Below, piece by piece: positions 1 through 9,254 of a stretch of DNA of 64,000 nt. The stretch comes from Desulfosarcina ovata subsp. ovata (GTDB lineage Bacteria; Desulfobacterota; Desulfobacteria; Desulfobacterales; Desulfosarcinaceae). Every line of letters starts with the position of its first letter. Positions within the stretch are counted from its first letter, which is position 1. The notes below the pieces were generated by a model. The model saw only the letters and a program-made list of their open reading frames with translations, ran no database searches and had not been told where the DNA came from. Position numbers and translations under genes: made by a program. The DNA lies in the NCBI RefSeq assembly GCF_009689005.1, contig NZ_AP021879.1:310001-374000 (forward strand), given 5' to 3'.

Positions 1-1218
1 GCGGATTCGCTGGCGCAGTATTTTTTCATCCACCACCTGCTGGCGGTAGAGGATGTCCGTTTCCATATGGCCCGAGCCCATCTCCACCCGATCGTCCACC
101 GTGATTCGTGCCGACGGCTGGAAAAGGCCCCTGGCCATGGGCAGGCCGATGTCCGGCTTGACGTGCGTCAGGTGAGCAAAATCGCTTTCTGGCGGGACGG
201 TTTCGCGAACCTGAACCGCTTTTTTTTCGATTTTGCGAATGATCTCCATGATGCGGCGGTTTTCCAGCCAAGCCTGGTCGTCCAGGTATTTGCGCAACTG
301 CTCCACCAACTGGGCACAGGTCTGATTGACCCGTTCCCCGGCATCGATGAGTTGAAAACGGATGCGACCGAGACGATCACCCTCGTCCAGGTCCTCGATT
401 TCAGGCAATGCCAGCACCTGGGTGAGCAGGGTTTCCAGTTCCTCCTGGCTGACCGGTGACATGATGTACTGCCAGAAGGCTCGAAAGCTCTTGCCCTGGT
501 CCGATCCGTTGATGGCGTCCTGCTCACCGAAGATGTCGTCCAGAAGCTGGCCCTTGGACGCATCGCTGACGGCGATTTTCTCGCGGGTCTGACGATCCAG
601 ATGACGGAAATTCTCCTCGATCTGGCGAAAATCGAAAAGCAGTCGGTGGGCGGTTTCCCGGGCCTCCAGGAAACGTTCCCGGATGCGGGTGCGGTCCGAC
701 GGGGCAAAATGGCCGGCTTTGAGATCGGCCAGTTCGGTCTCGATACGGCTTTTTTCAGCCTCGAGACGCCGGATTTCGGCCTCGGGATCAACCATCGCTT
801 CCTTGACCATCTCCCGCAGCAGGCGGAAAATGGTCAACAGGCGCGACTCGGTACCCACGAACTGTGTCGGTGCAAAGGTCGACAGCCAGGCAATCACCTT
901 TTCACTGGCCGGGGTCAGGTCATAGACTTCCTCTTCGCCCCGGGCCGGGTAGAACTTGCGCAGGTAGCCGGCCTCGCCGCTGGACCACTCGTCCAGGTAG
1001 GCTTTGGCCGAACGCGGATAGGCACTTTCGCCCAGTACGCGACGCAGGTGGAAGAGGGTGTCCTCCAGCCGAGCGGTCATCTCCTCGGACGGGACGGTGC
1101 GACGGTTCTCCCGGGTGAAGACCCGGTGGAAAAAACTGATGATCAACGGTGCGGAATCGGCGTTCAGCAGGCGCCAGGCAGGGTGTTTCTTCAGACCGAC
1201 GATGTATTCGTATTCCAT
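1..1218 (-). CDS. jetA: Wadjet protein JetA (DUF3375), N-terminal 406 residues, runs off left edge
   Basis: The minus strand has an uninterrupted frame from an ATG at 1218 to the window edge. The N-terminus (HPAWRLLNADSAPLIISF, then YPRSAKAYLDEW and DLTPASEKVIAWL) is the recognisable start of the DUF3375 family. In type I Wadjet (JetABCD) this family is JetA, the kleisin-like subunit of an SMC complex that cleaves closed circular plasmid DNA together with the JetD nuclease. Family members are about 480-500 residues long, so about 80-100 residues and the expected jetB, jetC and jetD lie left of the window. A purine-rich GGAGAAGGGGAGG stretch lies 14-26 nt upstream of the ATG, a rather long spacing, but no earlier in-frame start is visible. 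Residues 180-240 are charged and probably coiled coil. The family call is firm; that a complete system follows is inferred. Confidence 0.88.
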   Translation of the reverse strand, partial: MEYEYIVGLKKHPAWRLLNADSAPLIISFFHRVFTRENRRTVPSEEMTARLEDTLFHLRRVLGESAYPRSAKAYLDEWSSGEAGYLRKFYPARGEEEVYDLTPASEKVIAWLSTFAPTQFVGTESRLLTIFRLLREMVKEAMVDPEAEIRRLEAEKSRIETELADLKAGHFAPSDRTRIRERFLEARETAHRLLFDFRQIEENFRHLDRQTREKIAVSDASKGQLLDDIFGEQDAINGSDQGKSFRAFWQYIMSPVSQEELETLLTQVLALPEIEDLDEGDRLGRIRFQLIDAGERVNQTCAQLVEQLRKYLDDQAWLENRRIMEIIRKIEKKAVQVRETVPPESDFAHLTHVKPDIGLPMARGLFQPSARITVDDRVEMGSGHMETDILYRQQVVDEKILRQRIR

Positions 1219-1440
1219 TTTGCTTGGCTTCGTCCTCCCCTTCTCCTTCATTGTTGAGACAGGAACAATATGGCCCACAATTCATGGAAAAGAAACCATC
1301 TTGCATTTTTTGCAGCGATTCTTTACCCTGTTCCGAGCTTACGCCCACAATTCAAAAAATCCAATTGACCCATCTTTTTCGATTGCCGCCAGTGATGGAC
1401 CGTCGCCAGCGGCATAACCAACAAATGGCAGGAGACGATG

Positions 1441-2028
1441 ATGAGTAAAAAGACGATTTGCGGAATGGATTTTGAACAGTTCGTATTCGATATGGAGGAT
1501 TTCCACGGTGCCCGGGCTCCGGGAATCATCGTGGGCGCGCTGATGCTGGATACGGTCATCGCGATGGTTCCGGAATCGCCGGAACTGGTGGTGGCCGTGG
1601 AAACCTATACCTGCCTGCCGGATGCGGTCCAGGTACTGACCTCATGCACCACCGGCAACGGGCGGATGAAGGTTTACGATTGGGGGAAATTTGCCCTGAC
1701 CGCTTACAACCGGGAGAAGATGAGCGGTGTGCGCACATGGGTCGTTGCCGATGCGGTGCCCAAATGGCCGCTGATCAACGACTGGTTCAATCCCGCCCAG
1801 CGAACGGGGGAGGCACCGGAATTTGAAGACCTGGTGGAGGAATTTTTTGCTGCACGCGAGGATTTGATCGGGGTGCAGCGTGTCCGCATCGTGTCGCCGA
1901 ACAATGTTTTTGAAAAGAAAAAAACCGGTATCTGCGAGAAATGCGGGGAATCGTACAACCTCAAGTGCGGGGATGTTTGCAGTGCCTGCCAGGGGTTGAC
2001 CTATTACCGAGAAGAGAGTGACGCATAA
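1441..2028 (+). CDS. FmdE-family protein with C-terminal zinc ribbon
   Basis: A protein of 195 residues. The body (MDFEQFVFDMEDFHGARAPGI...) matches the FmdE/Tungsten formylmethanofuran dehydrogenase subunit E family, in which a conserved region near HGARAPGI and later Cys residues are typical. The C-terminus carries a four-cysteine ribbon, CEKCGES...CGDVCSACQG, likely to bind Zn. In sulfate reducers such proteins often occur away from formylmethanofuran dehydrogenase and are assigned to molybdopterin or one-carbon metabolism without proof. Two adjacent ATGs exist (1438 and 1441); AGGAG at 1430-1434 gives a 6-nt spacing to 1441, so the second is preferred. It is divergent from jetA and is followed by a hairpin at 2084-2115. 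The exact substrate is unknown. Confidence 0.8.
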   Translation: MSKKTICGMDFEQFVFDMEDFHGARAPGIIVGALMLDTVIAMVPESPELVVAVETYTCLPDAVQVLTSCTTGNGRMKVYDWGKFALTAYNREKMSGVRTWVVADAVPKWPLINDWFNPAQRTGEAPEFEDLVEEFFAAREDLIGVQRVRIVSPNNVFEKKKTGICEKCGESYNLKCGDVCSACQGLTYYREESDA

Positions 2029-2083
2029 TTGACGAGCCGACCCTTGAACGGCGATTCGCGTTTCGCATATATGGTATGGCCAT

Positions 2084-2115
2084 CCACGGGGCCATTTGGT
2101 TCAATGGCCCCGTGG
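2084..2115. terminator. Hairpin between convergent genes
   Basis: A perfect 13-bp stem, CCACGGGGCCATT paired with AATGGCCCCGTGG, with a 6-nt loop, lies 55 bp after the FmdE-like gene and before the end of the convergent gene at 2171. There is no clear T-run, so it is a likely bidirectional transcription barrier rather than a textbook terminator. Confidence 0.6.
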
Positions 2116-2170
2116 ACGCGTATGTCAACTATGTAAAAAAATCAAATACCGGCTGGATCGTAATAGTCGC

Positions 2171-2587
2171 CTAACCTTTGCCCGCATGCTGCCAAGCCTC
2201 GTCCATACGGGCTTCCACATACTGGATCAAGTGATCGTCCCAACTGTCGATGTCAAAACACATGGCGTCTTCACCGAGCAGGCCCTCCGGAACGAAATCG
2301 CCTGCTTCTTCCGGATCCGAAATCATCTCACCGTAAAAACAGACCGAGAGCCATCGAGGCGCATCCTCAATCACGTCAACCATGACAAAGAGGGATTTCT
2401 CCTTTTGGTCGGCATGCGTCGCGCGAAGGGAATAGGTCACGCCCGGCCGCGGAATAAAATCGAGCAGGACGCCTTCCTTTTGTTCAAGATTCGATTTCAA
2501 GCGTAAAAACGCAGCTTTGTTTTTTTCTTCCGTGTCCTGCCACTCTTCAATAAAAGCGGAAAGTTCCTGGAGTCCGTTATTTGCCAT
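2171..2587 (-). CDS. Conserved-looking small acidic protein, function unknown
   Basis: 138 residues, soluble, acidic, with no signal peptide or membrane segment. It begins with a helical charged segment (LSAFIEEWQDTEEKNKAAFLRLK) and has a mixed alpha/beta middle; no catalytic motif is recognised. AAGGAT lies 7 nt before the ATG. It lies 21 bp downstream of the stop-to-start gap of the CoA-disulfide-reductase-like gene on the same strand, so the two are probably co-transcribed. I do not recognise the family. Confidence 0.7.
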   Translation of the reverse strand: MANNGLQELSAFIEEWQDTEEKNKAAFLRLKSNLEQKEGVLLDFIPRPGVTYSLRATHADQKEKSLFVMVDVIEDAPRWLSVCFYGEMISDPEEAGDFVPEGLLGEDAMCFDIDSWDDHLIQYVEARMDEAWQHAGKG

Positions 2588-2608
2588 GAATTCATCCTTA
2601 ATAAAGGG

Positions 2609-4312
2609 TTACAGATCCAGACCGCATTTGTTCAACGTCACCATGCCGCCCTGAACGCTGACCGGGTCATCCAAGCCCATTTCTTTCAGATTCAGCTGGG
2701 CTTCGTAGGAACGCACACCGGTGTTGCAGACCAGAATCAACTTTTTTCCCGGCGGAATCTCTTTGAACCGCTGGCGCAGTTCATCCTGCGGAATATTGAT
2801 CCAACGCTCCGGATATTTCTGGGCAAACGGTTCCCCATCCTGCCGTGCCCGGCAGTCGAGAACCAGACACTGGCCGTCGCCGTTGGAGGACCATTTTTCC
2901 GCAAACCCATCGACATCGATGGGGCGGTAGCGGCCATCGAGCAGGTTTTCCGCCGTGTTGCCCAGGGCATTGAGAATGTCCATGGCGGAAGAGAAAGGAG
3001 GCGAATACGCCAGTTCCACATTGCTGAGACGGTCAACCGTGGGACGATCTTCAAGGAACGCCGCCACGGTATTGATCCGGCCCACGACCGCGTCGCCTTG
3101 CTCACCAAAGCCCTGGATCCCCAGGATGCGGCGGGTCTCTTTCTCCACGACCAGTTCCAGATACATCATCCCCTTGTCCGGATAGAAATGGGCCCGGTCG
3201 AGTTGAGCGACCTGGACACTGATCGCATCGAAGCCGGCCTTCAGCGCACTGCTGAGACTCAGTCCGGCCCCGGCCAATGCCGCCTCAAACGTTTTTACGA
3301 CAAACGAGCCGACCGCGCCCTTGAATTTGGCGTTGCCGCCGGCGAGATTGGTTCCGATGACCCGGCCCTGGCGATTGGCCATGGAACCGAGTGGAAAATA
3401 GGCAGGTTGGCCGGTGACCAGATTGGGAATTTGTGCACAGTCACCGCCGGCGTAAATCAGCGGATCCGTCGTGCGCAGGTGTTCGTCCACCAGGATGGCA
3501 CCGGTTTTACCGATCTCAAGGCCTGCATCACGAGCCAGATCCGAATTGGGGACGGCGCCAACCGACATAATCACCAGATCCGCTTCCAGACGCCGTTTGT
3601 TGGTGACCACGGCTGTTACCGTATCCGTGCCTTCGATGGCCTTGACCTCTTCATCGACATAAAAATGAACGCCATGCTCCTCCATTTGTCCTTGGGCCAT
3701 GCGAGCGAACATGGAGCTGACGAATCCGGGCATAATCTGGTCGCAATATTCGACCACTGTCGTTTCCACTTCCCACATGTCGGCAAGGGCTTCGGCCATT
3801 TCCAGGCCGATGAACCCGCCACCGATAATCACCGCCCGTTCGACCTGCCCCTTGGTGACCACTTCCTTGATCGCCTCGGCATCCCTCAGGTTTGCCGCGG
3901 TATAGACCATCGGAAGGTCGACGCCGGGGATGGGAAGACGGCGGGGGCTGCTGCCGGTTCCCAGAACCAACTGGTCATAGGCCAGCGTGTCGGTCGAGCC
4001 ATCTTTGCGGCGGATGTGCAGCAGTTTGTTTTCGCGGTCGATTTTTTCCGCCCGGGTTTCGGTCATTATGTCGATATCTTTGCAATTTTTAAAAAATACC
4101 TCATCGCGCAGCATGTGAAAGCTGGTTTTGCGCAGATCGTGGACGTCGCTGACATCGCCGGAAACATAAAAGGGGATTCCGCAACCCCCATAGGAGATGT
4201 ACATGTCCTGATCGATGATCGTAACATGGGATTCCGGCTCCAGCCGTTTGAAACGGCAAGCCGCTTTGGACCCGAGGGCCACTCCGCCAACAATGAGAAT
4301 GTTTTGGGCCAT
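2609..4312 (-). CDS. FAD-dependent CoA-disulfide/persulfide reductase fused to rhodanese domain
   Basis: 567 residues. The N-terminal two-thirds is a pyridine-nucleotide disulfide oxidoreductase: FAD-binding GGVALGSKAA near residue 8, then YISYGGCGIPFYVSG near residue 42 with the single active-site cysteine typical of CoA-disulfide reductases, then an NAD(P)-binding GGGFIGLEMAEAL near 160. A dimerisation domain follows, and residues from about 470 form a rhodanese domain with active loop CNTGVRS. This CoADR-RHD architecture is that of NADH-dependent persulfide reductases (Npsr), which reduce CoA persulfide or polysulfide, consistent with a sulfur-active anaerobe. A longer frame opens at 4351, but GAGGAAAGG directly precedes the ATG at 4312. 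The in vivo substrate is not shown by sequence. Confidence 0.9.
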   Translation of the reverse strand: MAQNILIVGGVALGSKAACRFKRLEPESHVTIIDQDMYISYGGCGIPFYVSGDVSDVHDLRKTSFHMLRDEVFFKNCKDIDIMTETRAEKIDRENKLLHIRRKDGSTDTLAYDQLVLGTGSSPRRLPIPGVDLPMVYTAANLRDAEAIKEVVTKGQVERAVIIGGGFIGLEMAEALADMWEVETTVVEYCDQIMPGFVSSMFARMAQGQMEEHGVHFYVDEEVKAIEGTDTVTAVVTNKRRLEADLVIMSVGAVPNSDLARDAGLEIGKTGAILVDEHLRTTDPLIYAGGDCAQIPNLVTGQPAYFPLGSMANRQGRVIGTNLAGGNAKFKGAVGSFVVKTFEAALAGAGLSLSSALKAGFDAISVQVAQLDRAHFYPDKGMMYLELVVEKETRRILGIQGFGEQGDAVVGRINTVAAFLEDRPTVDRLSNVELAYSPPFSSAMDILNALGNTAENLLDGRYRPIDVDGFAEKWSSNGDGQCLVLDCRARQDGEPFAQKYPERWINIPQDELRQRFKEIPPGKKLILVCNTGVRSYEAQLNLKEMGLDDPVSVQGGMVTLNKCGLDL

Positions 4313-4791
4313 TTTAAACCTTTCCTCTAACCGGTTATCGGTGAACGGCATGGGTGCAAATGGTTTTTTTTGTCTGCGTCATGCACCCAGGCCGCCGTCT
4401 GACTTGCGAGTATTGGCTCTTAACGAGATATCTCCCATAAGGAATAACAATTTATCGTTTTTTTTTGTTTTGTCAAGACCCATCTCAAAGGAAATCCCGC
4501 CGGAATCCCCAGTACCGGATTTGCACGCCGAAATACAAAATCCGATTGAAGGTATGATCGTTTTTCTGACTATGAATCCGCTTTGATGAATGCACGGCCA
4601 ACTTTTGCTTGACCCTCCCGACTTTCCTTGTATAAGAAGCCTCTGTCTTTGAATCAGCGGCCACACCTCTTCGTGTCCATTTACAGCGCACCGCCGTGCG
4701 GCGAGTTTGCTGACATCCATTCGATACCATGGTAATCATTTAGCTCAGGCGATTTCCCCAGCGCCGAACGGATTTTGAAAGGGGGGCGATG
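4313..4791. other. Intergenic region between divergent genes
   Basis: About 480 bp without a credible gene; small frames on both strands lack coding character. It contains the 10-bp palindrome GAGATATCTC at 4425-4434, followed by an AT-rich stretch (4441-4475) suited to a promoter for the reductase on the minus strand. The speD promoter should lie in the right half, but no clear -35/-10 pair is visible. Confidence 0.4.
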
Positions 4792-5277
4792 ATGGCCCAG
4801 AAAAAGAGAGCACCATACAGTAATCTTGTCGATTTCAATAACGACGTGACCGGGCAGCGCTGGCCTGAATATGTTGACCAGGATGCCGCGGATGTCGCCA
4901 AGGATCATTTTATCACCCGCGGAGACAGGGTCTATGCCGGCAAGCATCTGATTCTGGATTTCTGGGGCGCCCGCTCGCTGGACAATCCGGTGCTGATGGA
5001 AAATGTGCTGCGCCGCTGTGTTCAGGCCGCCGGTGCCACGCTCCTGCACATTCACCTGCACCGATTTTCACCCAGTGGTGGTCTTTCCGGTGTTGCCGTG
5101 CTGGCCGAATCGCATATCAGTGTCCATACTTGGCCGGAAAATGATTTTGCCGCATTTGACATCTTCATGTGCGGAGATGCTCATCCCGAAAAGGCCGTTG
5201 ACGAACTCAAGGCGGTATTTGCCCCCGAACGAGTATCGATTGTGGAACAGCTGAGAGGCGTGTCCGGTGAAAGCTGA
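4792..5277 (+). CDS. speD: S-adenosylmethionine decarboxylase proenzyme
   Basis: 161 residues, the size of the short prokaryotic AdoMetDC. The motif LAESHISVHTWPE contains the Glu-Ser autocleavage site; the Ser becomes the pyruvoyl group that decarboxylates S-adenosylmethionine to give the aminopropyl donor for spermidine. FDIFMCGDAHP is the second conserved segment, with the catalytic Cys. The N-terminal extension of about 35 residues is slightly longer than in the smallest homologues. AAAGGGGGG at 4778-4786 favours the second ATG of an ATGATG pair. The gene overlaps speE by 11 nt. Confidence 0.95.
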   Translation: MAQKKRAPYSNLVDFNNDVTGQRWPEYVDQDAADVAKDHFITRGDRVYAGKHLILDFWGARSLDNPVLMENVLRRCVQAAGATLLHIHLHRFSPSGGLSGVAVLAESHISVHTWPENDFAAFDIFMCGDAHPEKAVDELKAVFAPERVSIVEQLRGVSGES

Positions 5278-6127
5278 ATACCGGGAAGAAATCTGTGACG
5301 GTTGCGATCAGCGGTTTTCCATTGATGACCCCCTGTATGAAATCAAGACGGACCATCAGCATCTGATTATTTTCAGGAATCGTTATTTTGGCAGGGTGCT
5401 GGCGCTAGATGGCGTGATCCAGACCACTGAGGCCGATGAGTTCATTTATCACGAAATGATGGCCCATGTGCCGCTGCTGGCCCATGGACGTGTGCACCGG
5501 GTACTGATCATTGGCGGCGGTGACGGCGGTTTGCTCCGGGAGGTGCTGCGCCATCGGGATATCCGGCGGGTGGTACAGGTGGAGATCGATGCGTCAGTGA
5601 TCGATCTGTGCCGCCGCTATCTGCCTAATCATTCCCAGGGAGCCTTTGACGATCCCCGGGCAACGGTGGTCATTGACGACGGAATGCATTTCCTGGAGCA
5701 TACCGATGAGCGATTCGACGTGATTCTCACCGACAGCACCGACCCTGAAGGGCCGGCCGAGGTGCTGTTCAGCCGGCGTTACTATGCCGCCTGCCAGCGC
5801 TGTCTGGCGCCCGGCGGAATCCTGGTCACCCAGAACGGCGTCGCCTTTCTGCAACTCGACGAGGTGCGTGTCTCAGCCGGCCACTTCAACCACCTGTTCC
5901 GGGACTGGCACTTTTTTGGCGCATCGGTGCCCACTTACGTGGGCGGCATCATGACTTTTGGCTGGGCCAGCGACGACCCACGGCCACGACAGACCGACCG
6001 GAAGACCCTGCAGGAGCGGTTCACCCACAGTGGTATTGTCACGCGCTACTACACCCCCCAGTTGCATGGCGCTGCATTTGCCCTTCCCCAATACATCCTC
6101 GATGCCATCGGGAAAACATCCGCATAG
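5267..6127 (+). CDS. speE: Spermidine synthase
   Basis: 286 residues. The Rossmann-type methyltransferase fold shows GGGDGGLLREVL (binding decarboxylated SAM), VEIDASVIDLCRRY, and the catalytic-loop DSTDPEGPAE, with the terminal part matching spermidine synthases (polyamine aminopropyltransferases). It transfers the aminopropyl group from decarboxylated SAM to putrescine. The start is a GTG inside the last codons of speD, so the two are translationally coupled in an 11-nt overlap. The N-terminal CDGCDQRF segment is an extension not found in E. coli SpeE. The stop lies 10 bp from the end of the convergent glycosyltransferase gene. Confidence 0.93.
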   Translation: MKAEYREEICDGCDQRFSIDDPLYEIKTDHQHLIIFRNRYFGRVLALDGVIQTTEADEFIYHEMMAHVPLLAHGRVHRVLIIGGGDGGLLREVLRHRDIRRVVQVEIDASVIDLCRRYLPNHSQGAFDDPRATVVIDDGMHFLEHTDERFDVILTDSTDPEGPAEVLFSRRYYAACQRCLAPGGILVTQNGVAFLQLDEVRVSAGHFNHLFRDWHFFGASVPTYVGGIMTFGWASDDPRPRQTDRKTLQERFTHSGIVTRYYTPQLHGAAFALPQYILDAIGKTSA

Positions 6128-6474
6128 GAAACGCCTTCTACCCTGCATGCGTCAAATAAAGCGCTTCAACCTTTCTAAATACACCACTCCAGGAAAAGGC
6201 GGCCATACGATCGGCAATGGGGCTGAGATCGATCTGGGGGTGCTTTCGGGCGGCCCATAATTGCCGTTGCAGGGCGCTGCCGAGATTTTGGGTGAATTGT
6301 TTCTGGTCCGCTGCAACGGGCTTGTCCACCTCCTGCAGACGCGGGGTAGGGACAAGGTCGATAAAGTCAGTTTTCCTTTCACCCAGGATTTCAGTCACCC
6401 CGGGAAGGGCGGTTGCGACCACCCGACAGCCGCTGGCCAGCGCCTCGAGCACCACCAGGGGCAGGCCTTCAAAC

Positions 6475-8236
6475 CAGCAATTGTAATTATGCGGTTCAGG
6501 TTTGTACCAGCATGGCAATTCGATCAGTTCTTCGAAAAATTTAGTTCAGGTTATGATCAAAAAGTGAAACAAAACTGTACGCAATTAGCCAGCCGATGAA
6601 TTTTTTCATTTTTGGCTCTCTGTATCAGAAATTTTGATCAAACCTATCCATTGGTTAATAAAGGAACTCGTACGGTTTGATGTGAAAATCTGCCAAGGAT
6701 TTTAACTGGTGTCTACGTATTCGATCTCCAGGCCTCGCATCATAAAAGTTAACATCGCCTCCCAACTGGGAAAATACATATATCGCGTCAAAGCGCGCAC
6801 ATCGTCAAAAAAGGTTTTGCGCGTTGGTAACTCAGCACGAACCAAGCTGTACTTCTCATCCATCAGTTCAAGAACGGTATGGAACAGAAAGGCTAACAAG
6901 TTGAAGGTCAGCAATAATGATGAAAGGTGCTTGTTCCCGTGACCGAAGTTGTGTTCAATATTATAGCCTCTGTTTTTCAAAACATTATTATTTTCGTTCT
7001 CGACTTTCCAGCGTGCTCGGCCATCTTTGACAATTTGCTTGACGTTGCTCTTTGAAACTTCAAAATTGGTTGCAAATGCGTTTTTGTACACGATTTTTCC
7101 ATCGGGCAGGGTTGTTGTCAGTTCGCACCAATTAACATCAATGGCGTTTTCACTATCACGTAGCGGCAGTTTGTTGGCAAAGCGATACGTATCGATTTCA
7201 TGGGTTTTGCCGGTCCAGCGCTTCTCCACCACGGTTTCGATGGTCTGCATGGCGTCCAATTCATCCAGCCACTGGTAAAGGGTTTTATGAGAATCGGGTT
7301 TACAGACCAAAATGAAATCAAGTTCTTGATCTAATAGTTTTTTGCAAATCGGTTGTTTACAGTATAGATCATCGCCCAATACAGTGATGCCAAAAGGTTG
7401 ATACTCCGCCGCATATTGATCGATCCAGCGTTTTGCTGCCGCGTTTTCGCAATCTTGTTTATCATGGCCATCCTGGGGGGTAATAAATTCCGGTTGCAAA
7501 GCAATCACCTTATTGTTTTCCGGTGCCACAATCACCGGGGTCACGACTGAATGCGAATAGGTTACGGTTCCATTTTTATGGTGCTTGCGACTACAATTAT
7601 CACAATGAATTGTATTTGAAGCAAAATACTGCGTTCCGTCAAAGGCAACCAATAAATTGTTGTCGTATGAGCGAAACCCGTCCAGATGACCGGATTTTTC
7701 CAATCCGTCGAAAAGATATTTGAACACGGGCGTGACATAAGAGGGATGGACCTCGTCCATTAAACTTTTGATGTGGTTGGTACAGGGAATTTGAGTGAGG
7801 CCGAAAAGTGATTGCGCATTGTTTTTGCCTTTTGTTTGCTGCATAGCGGATTGAAAGGCTAAAAAGGATGGGCTTTGGGTAAAAAAAACAGAAAAAGCTC
7901 CCAGGGCTGCGTCTTCTATGCTGTAGCTGGTATTAGTGCCGATGCGCCGGTCAGGAAATGCAGAAATAGTTTGGCGAAAAAATTGGATCACTTTGTCAAA
8001 TGTGAATTCTGCATGTTTCCTTTCAAGTAGGATGCGGTTTTCTTCTTGTTCTGGCAATCGCATGGCCCTGGCTCGCTTTTGGTAAAAGTGGATGAGTATT
8101 CACCCTCTTATATCCATTACAAGCTTCTGTGTCCAGAACATTTTGAAATAATAAAGAAAATAAATGCATCGAACTTTGATTGAAAAAAACTTCTGTTTGG
8201 GTAGCAAAGAGAGCCATTTCAAAATTACAATTGCTG
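6475..8236 (-). mobile_element. Insertion sequence, 1762 bp, with 9-bp target duplication
   Basis: The ends are 14-bp inverted repeats: CAGCAATTGTAATT at 6475-6488 and its complement ending at 8236. The direct repeats CCTTCAAAC at 6466-6474 and 8237-8245 are the target duplication. The boundaries are confirmed by the glycosyltransferase frame, which is restored on excision. One transposase gene fills most of the element; about 230 bp of its downstream end are non-coding. A solo copy of this end occurs at 18559. Confidence 0.93.
6702..8063 (-). CDS. DDE transposase of the IS at 6475-8236 (ISNCY/IS4-like group)
   Basis: 453 residues, intact. Acidic residues likely to form the DDE triad are in LVAFDGTQYF, VLGDDLYCK and RWKVENENNNVLKNRGYNIEH, and the last motif is typical of a widespread group often labelled ISNCY or transposase IS4-like. 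A CDNC...CSRKHH cysteine/histidine cluster around residue 180 may bind metal. The ATG at 8063 has only a weak Shine-Dalgarno. The full-length frame, perfect ends and target duplication suggest a recent, possibly still mobile copy. The IS family is not certain from sequence reading alone. Confidence 0.85.
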   Translation of the reverse strand: MRLPEQEENRILLERKHAEFTFDKVIQFFRQTISAFPDRRIGTNTSYSIEDAALGAFSVFFTQSPSFLAFQSAMQQTKGKNNAQSLFGLTQIPCTNHIKSLMDEVHPSYVTPVFKYLFDGLEKSGHLDGFRSYDNNLLVAFDGTQYFASNTIHCDNCSRKHHKNGTVTYSHSVVTPVIVAPENNKVIALQPEFITPQDGHDKQDCENAAAKRWIDQYAAEYQPFGITVLGDDLYCKQPICKKLLDQELDFILVCKPDSHKTLYQWLDELDAMQTIETVVEKRWTGKTHEIDTYRFANKLPLRDSENAIDVNWCELTTTLPDGKIVYKNAFATNFEVSKSNVKQIVKDGRARWKVENENNNVLKNRGYNIEHNFGHGNKHLSSLLLTFNLLAFLFHTVLELMDEKYSLVRAELPTRKTFFDDVRALTRYMYFPSWEAMLTFMMRGLEIEYVDTS

Positions 8237-9254
8237 CCTTCAAACAGGGAAGGCAGCACAAAAAGATGGGCCTGTCCCATAATTTCGGCCAATTGCTGCT
8301 GTGGGACGGCTCCATGGACCGTCAACCGATCACCCAATTGGCGGGCCAACGCCAGACAGTGTTCCTTTTCTTCACCGCTGCCACCGCCCACAAGATGCAG
8401 ATGCCAGTCAGGCGTGTCGATGCTGGACAGGGCCTGCAGCAACCAGGGGACCCCCTTGGCGTGGCTCAGTTTCCCGGCGTAAACCAGCTGGACCGGTTCA
8501 GGCAGGGGTTTGACCGTTTGGGTAAAGCGTTCCGCATTGTAGCCGGCACCGACCACGTGAACACTTTCCGGTACCATATCGTAAAGCTTGACAATCGTCT
8601 GCTTTTGCGCATGGCTCAGGGCCATGACGGCATCGATGCCTTGACAGCCGGATATCACGTGGGACCGCAGATCGGCGCAATTTTGAAACTGCCGCAGGTC
8701 GGACCCATGGCAAGTGGTCAGAAGGGGAATGTGCGGAAAGAGCTGCCGGGTCAGGGCGGTGACCAGCCAAAGGTGGTGGCTGTGAATCAGGTCGGGTTGA
8801 AAGATGTCGACGACTTCCCGCAGGTGACGGGTAAACGCGGCTTTATACGCGTTAATCGCATCCGCGGAGAGATCGCAGAACCGTGTGCTCGTGTATGGCA
8901 TTACATCGCTCATGCCGGCGATGGCAAAGGGGAGATCCCCTTCACCGAAGGTGACCATCCGGCAGTGGTCATTGTCGATGCAGGGTAACTGCGGCGGCCA
9001 GTCGGATTGGACACCGGCCACCAAAAAATTGCGATGGCCCTTTCTTTCGGCTTCCCGCAGCATGGCCTGGATGTAAATACCGCTGCCAGTGGAGTCGGGC
9101 CGCTGGCTGAGCACATGCAAGATACGGATGGATAACGGTTTTTTACAGTACGGCAGATTTTTAGGCATCGCCAACCATCAATTGATGACTATATTATTTC
9201 TCAGGCAACCGGGTGGGGGTTGGACAATGAGAAACAGAGGGAAATCAAAGGAAC

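Larger units (their letters stand above)
6138..9168 (-). pseudogene. GT4-family glycosyltransferase split by an IS
   Basis: Two halves of one gene surround the IS at 6475-8236. The upstream half (9168 down to 8237) encodes a GT-B N-domain, starting LSIRILHVLSQRPDSTGSG, and most of the C-domain up to FVLPSLFEG. The downstream half (6465 to 6138) resumes FEGLPLVVLEALASG, the nucleotide-sugar binding E-x7-E type segment. Removing the IS and one copy of the 9-bp target duplication restores an open frame of about 419 residues (421 if the TTG at 9174 is used), a normal length for group 1 glycosyltransferases. The start is uncertain, ATG 9168 being preferred. The broken reading continues some 80 residues into the IS. 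The acceptor is unknown. Confidence 0.9.

Noticed and set aside
3098..4330. 410-codon plus-strand ORF opposite the CoA-disulfide reductase
   Set aside because: Antisense shadow of a GC-rich gene with clear motifs on the minus strand.
8164..8988. 274-codon plus-strand ORF opposite the glycosyltransferase
   Set aside because: It is an antisense shadow; the minus-strand frame carries the glycosyltransferase motifs.
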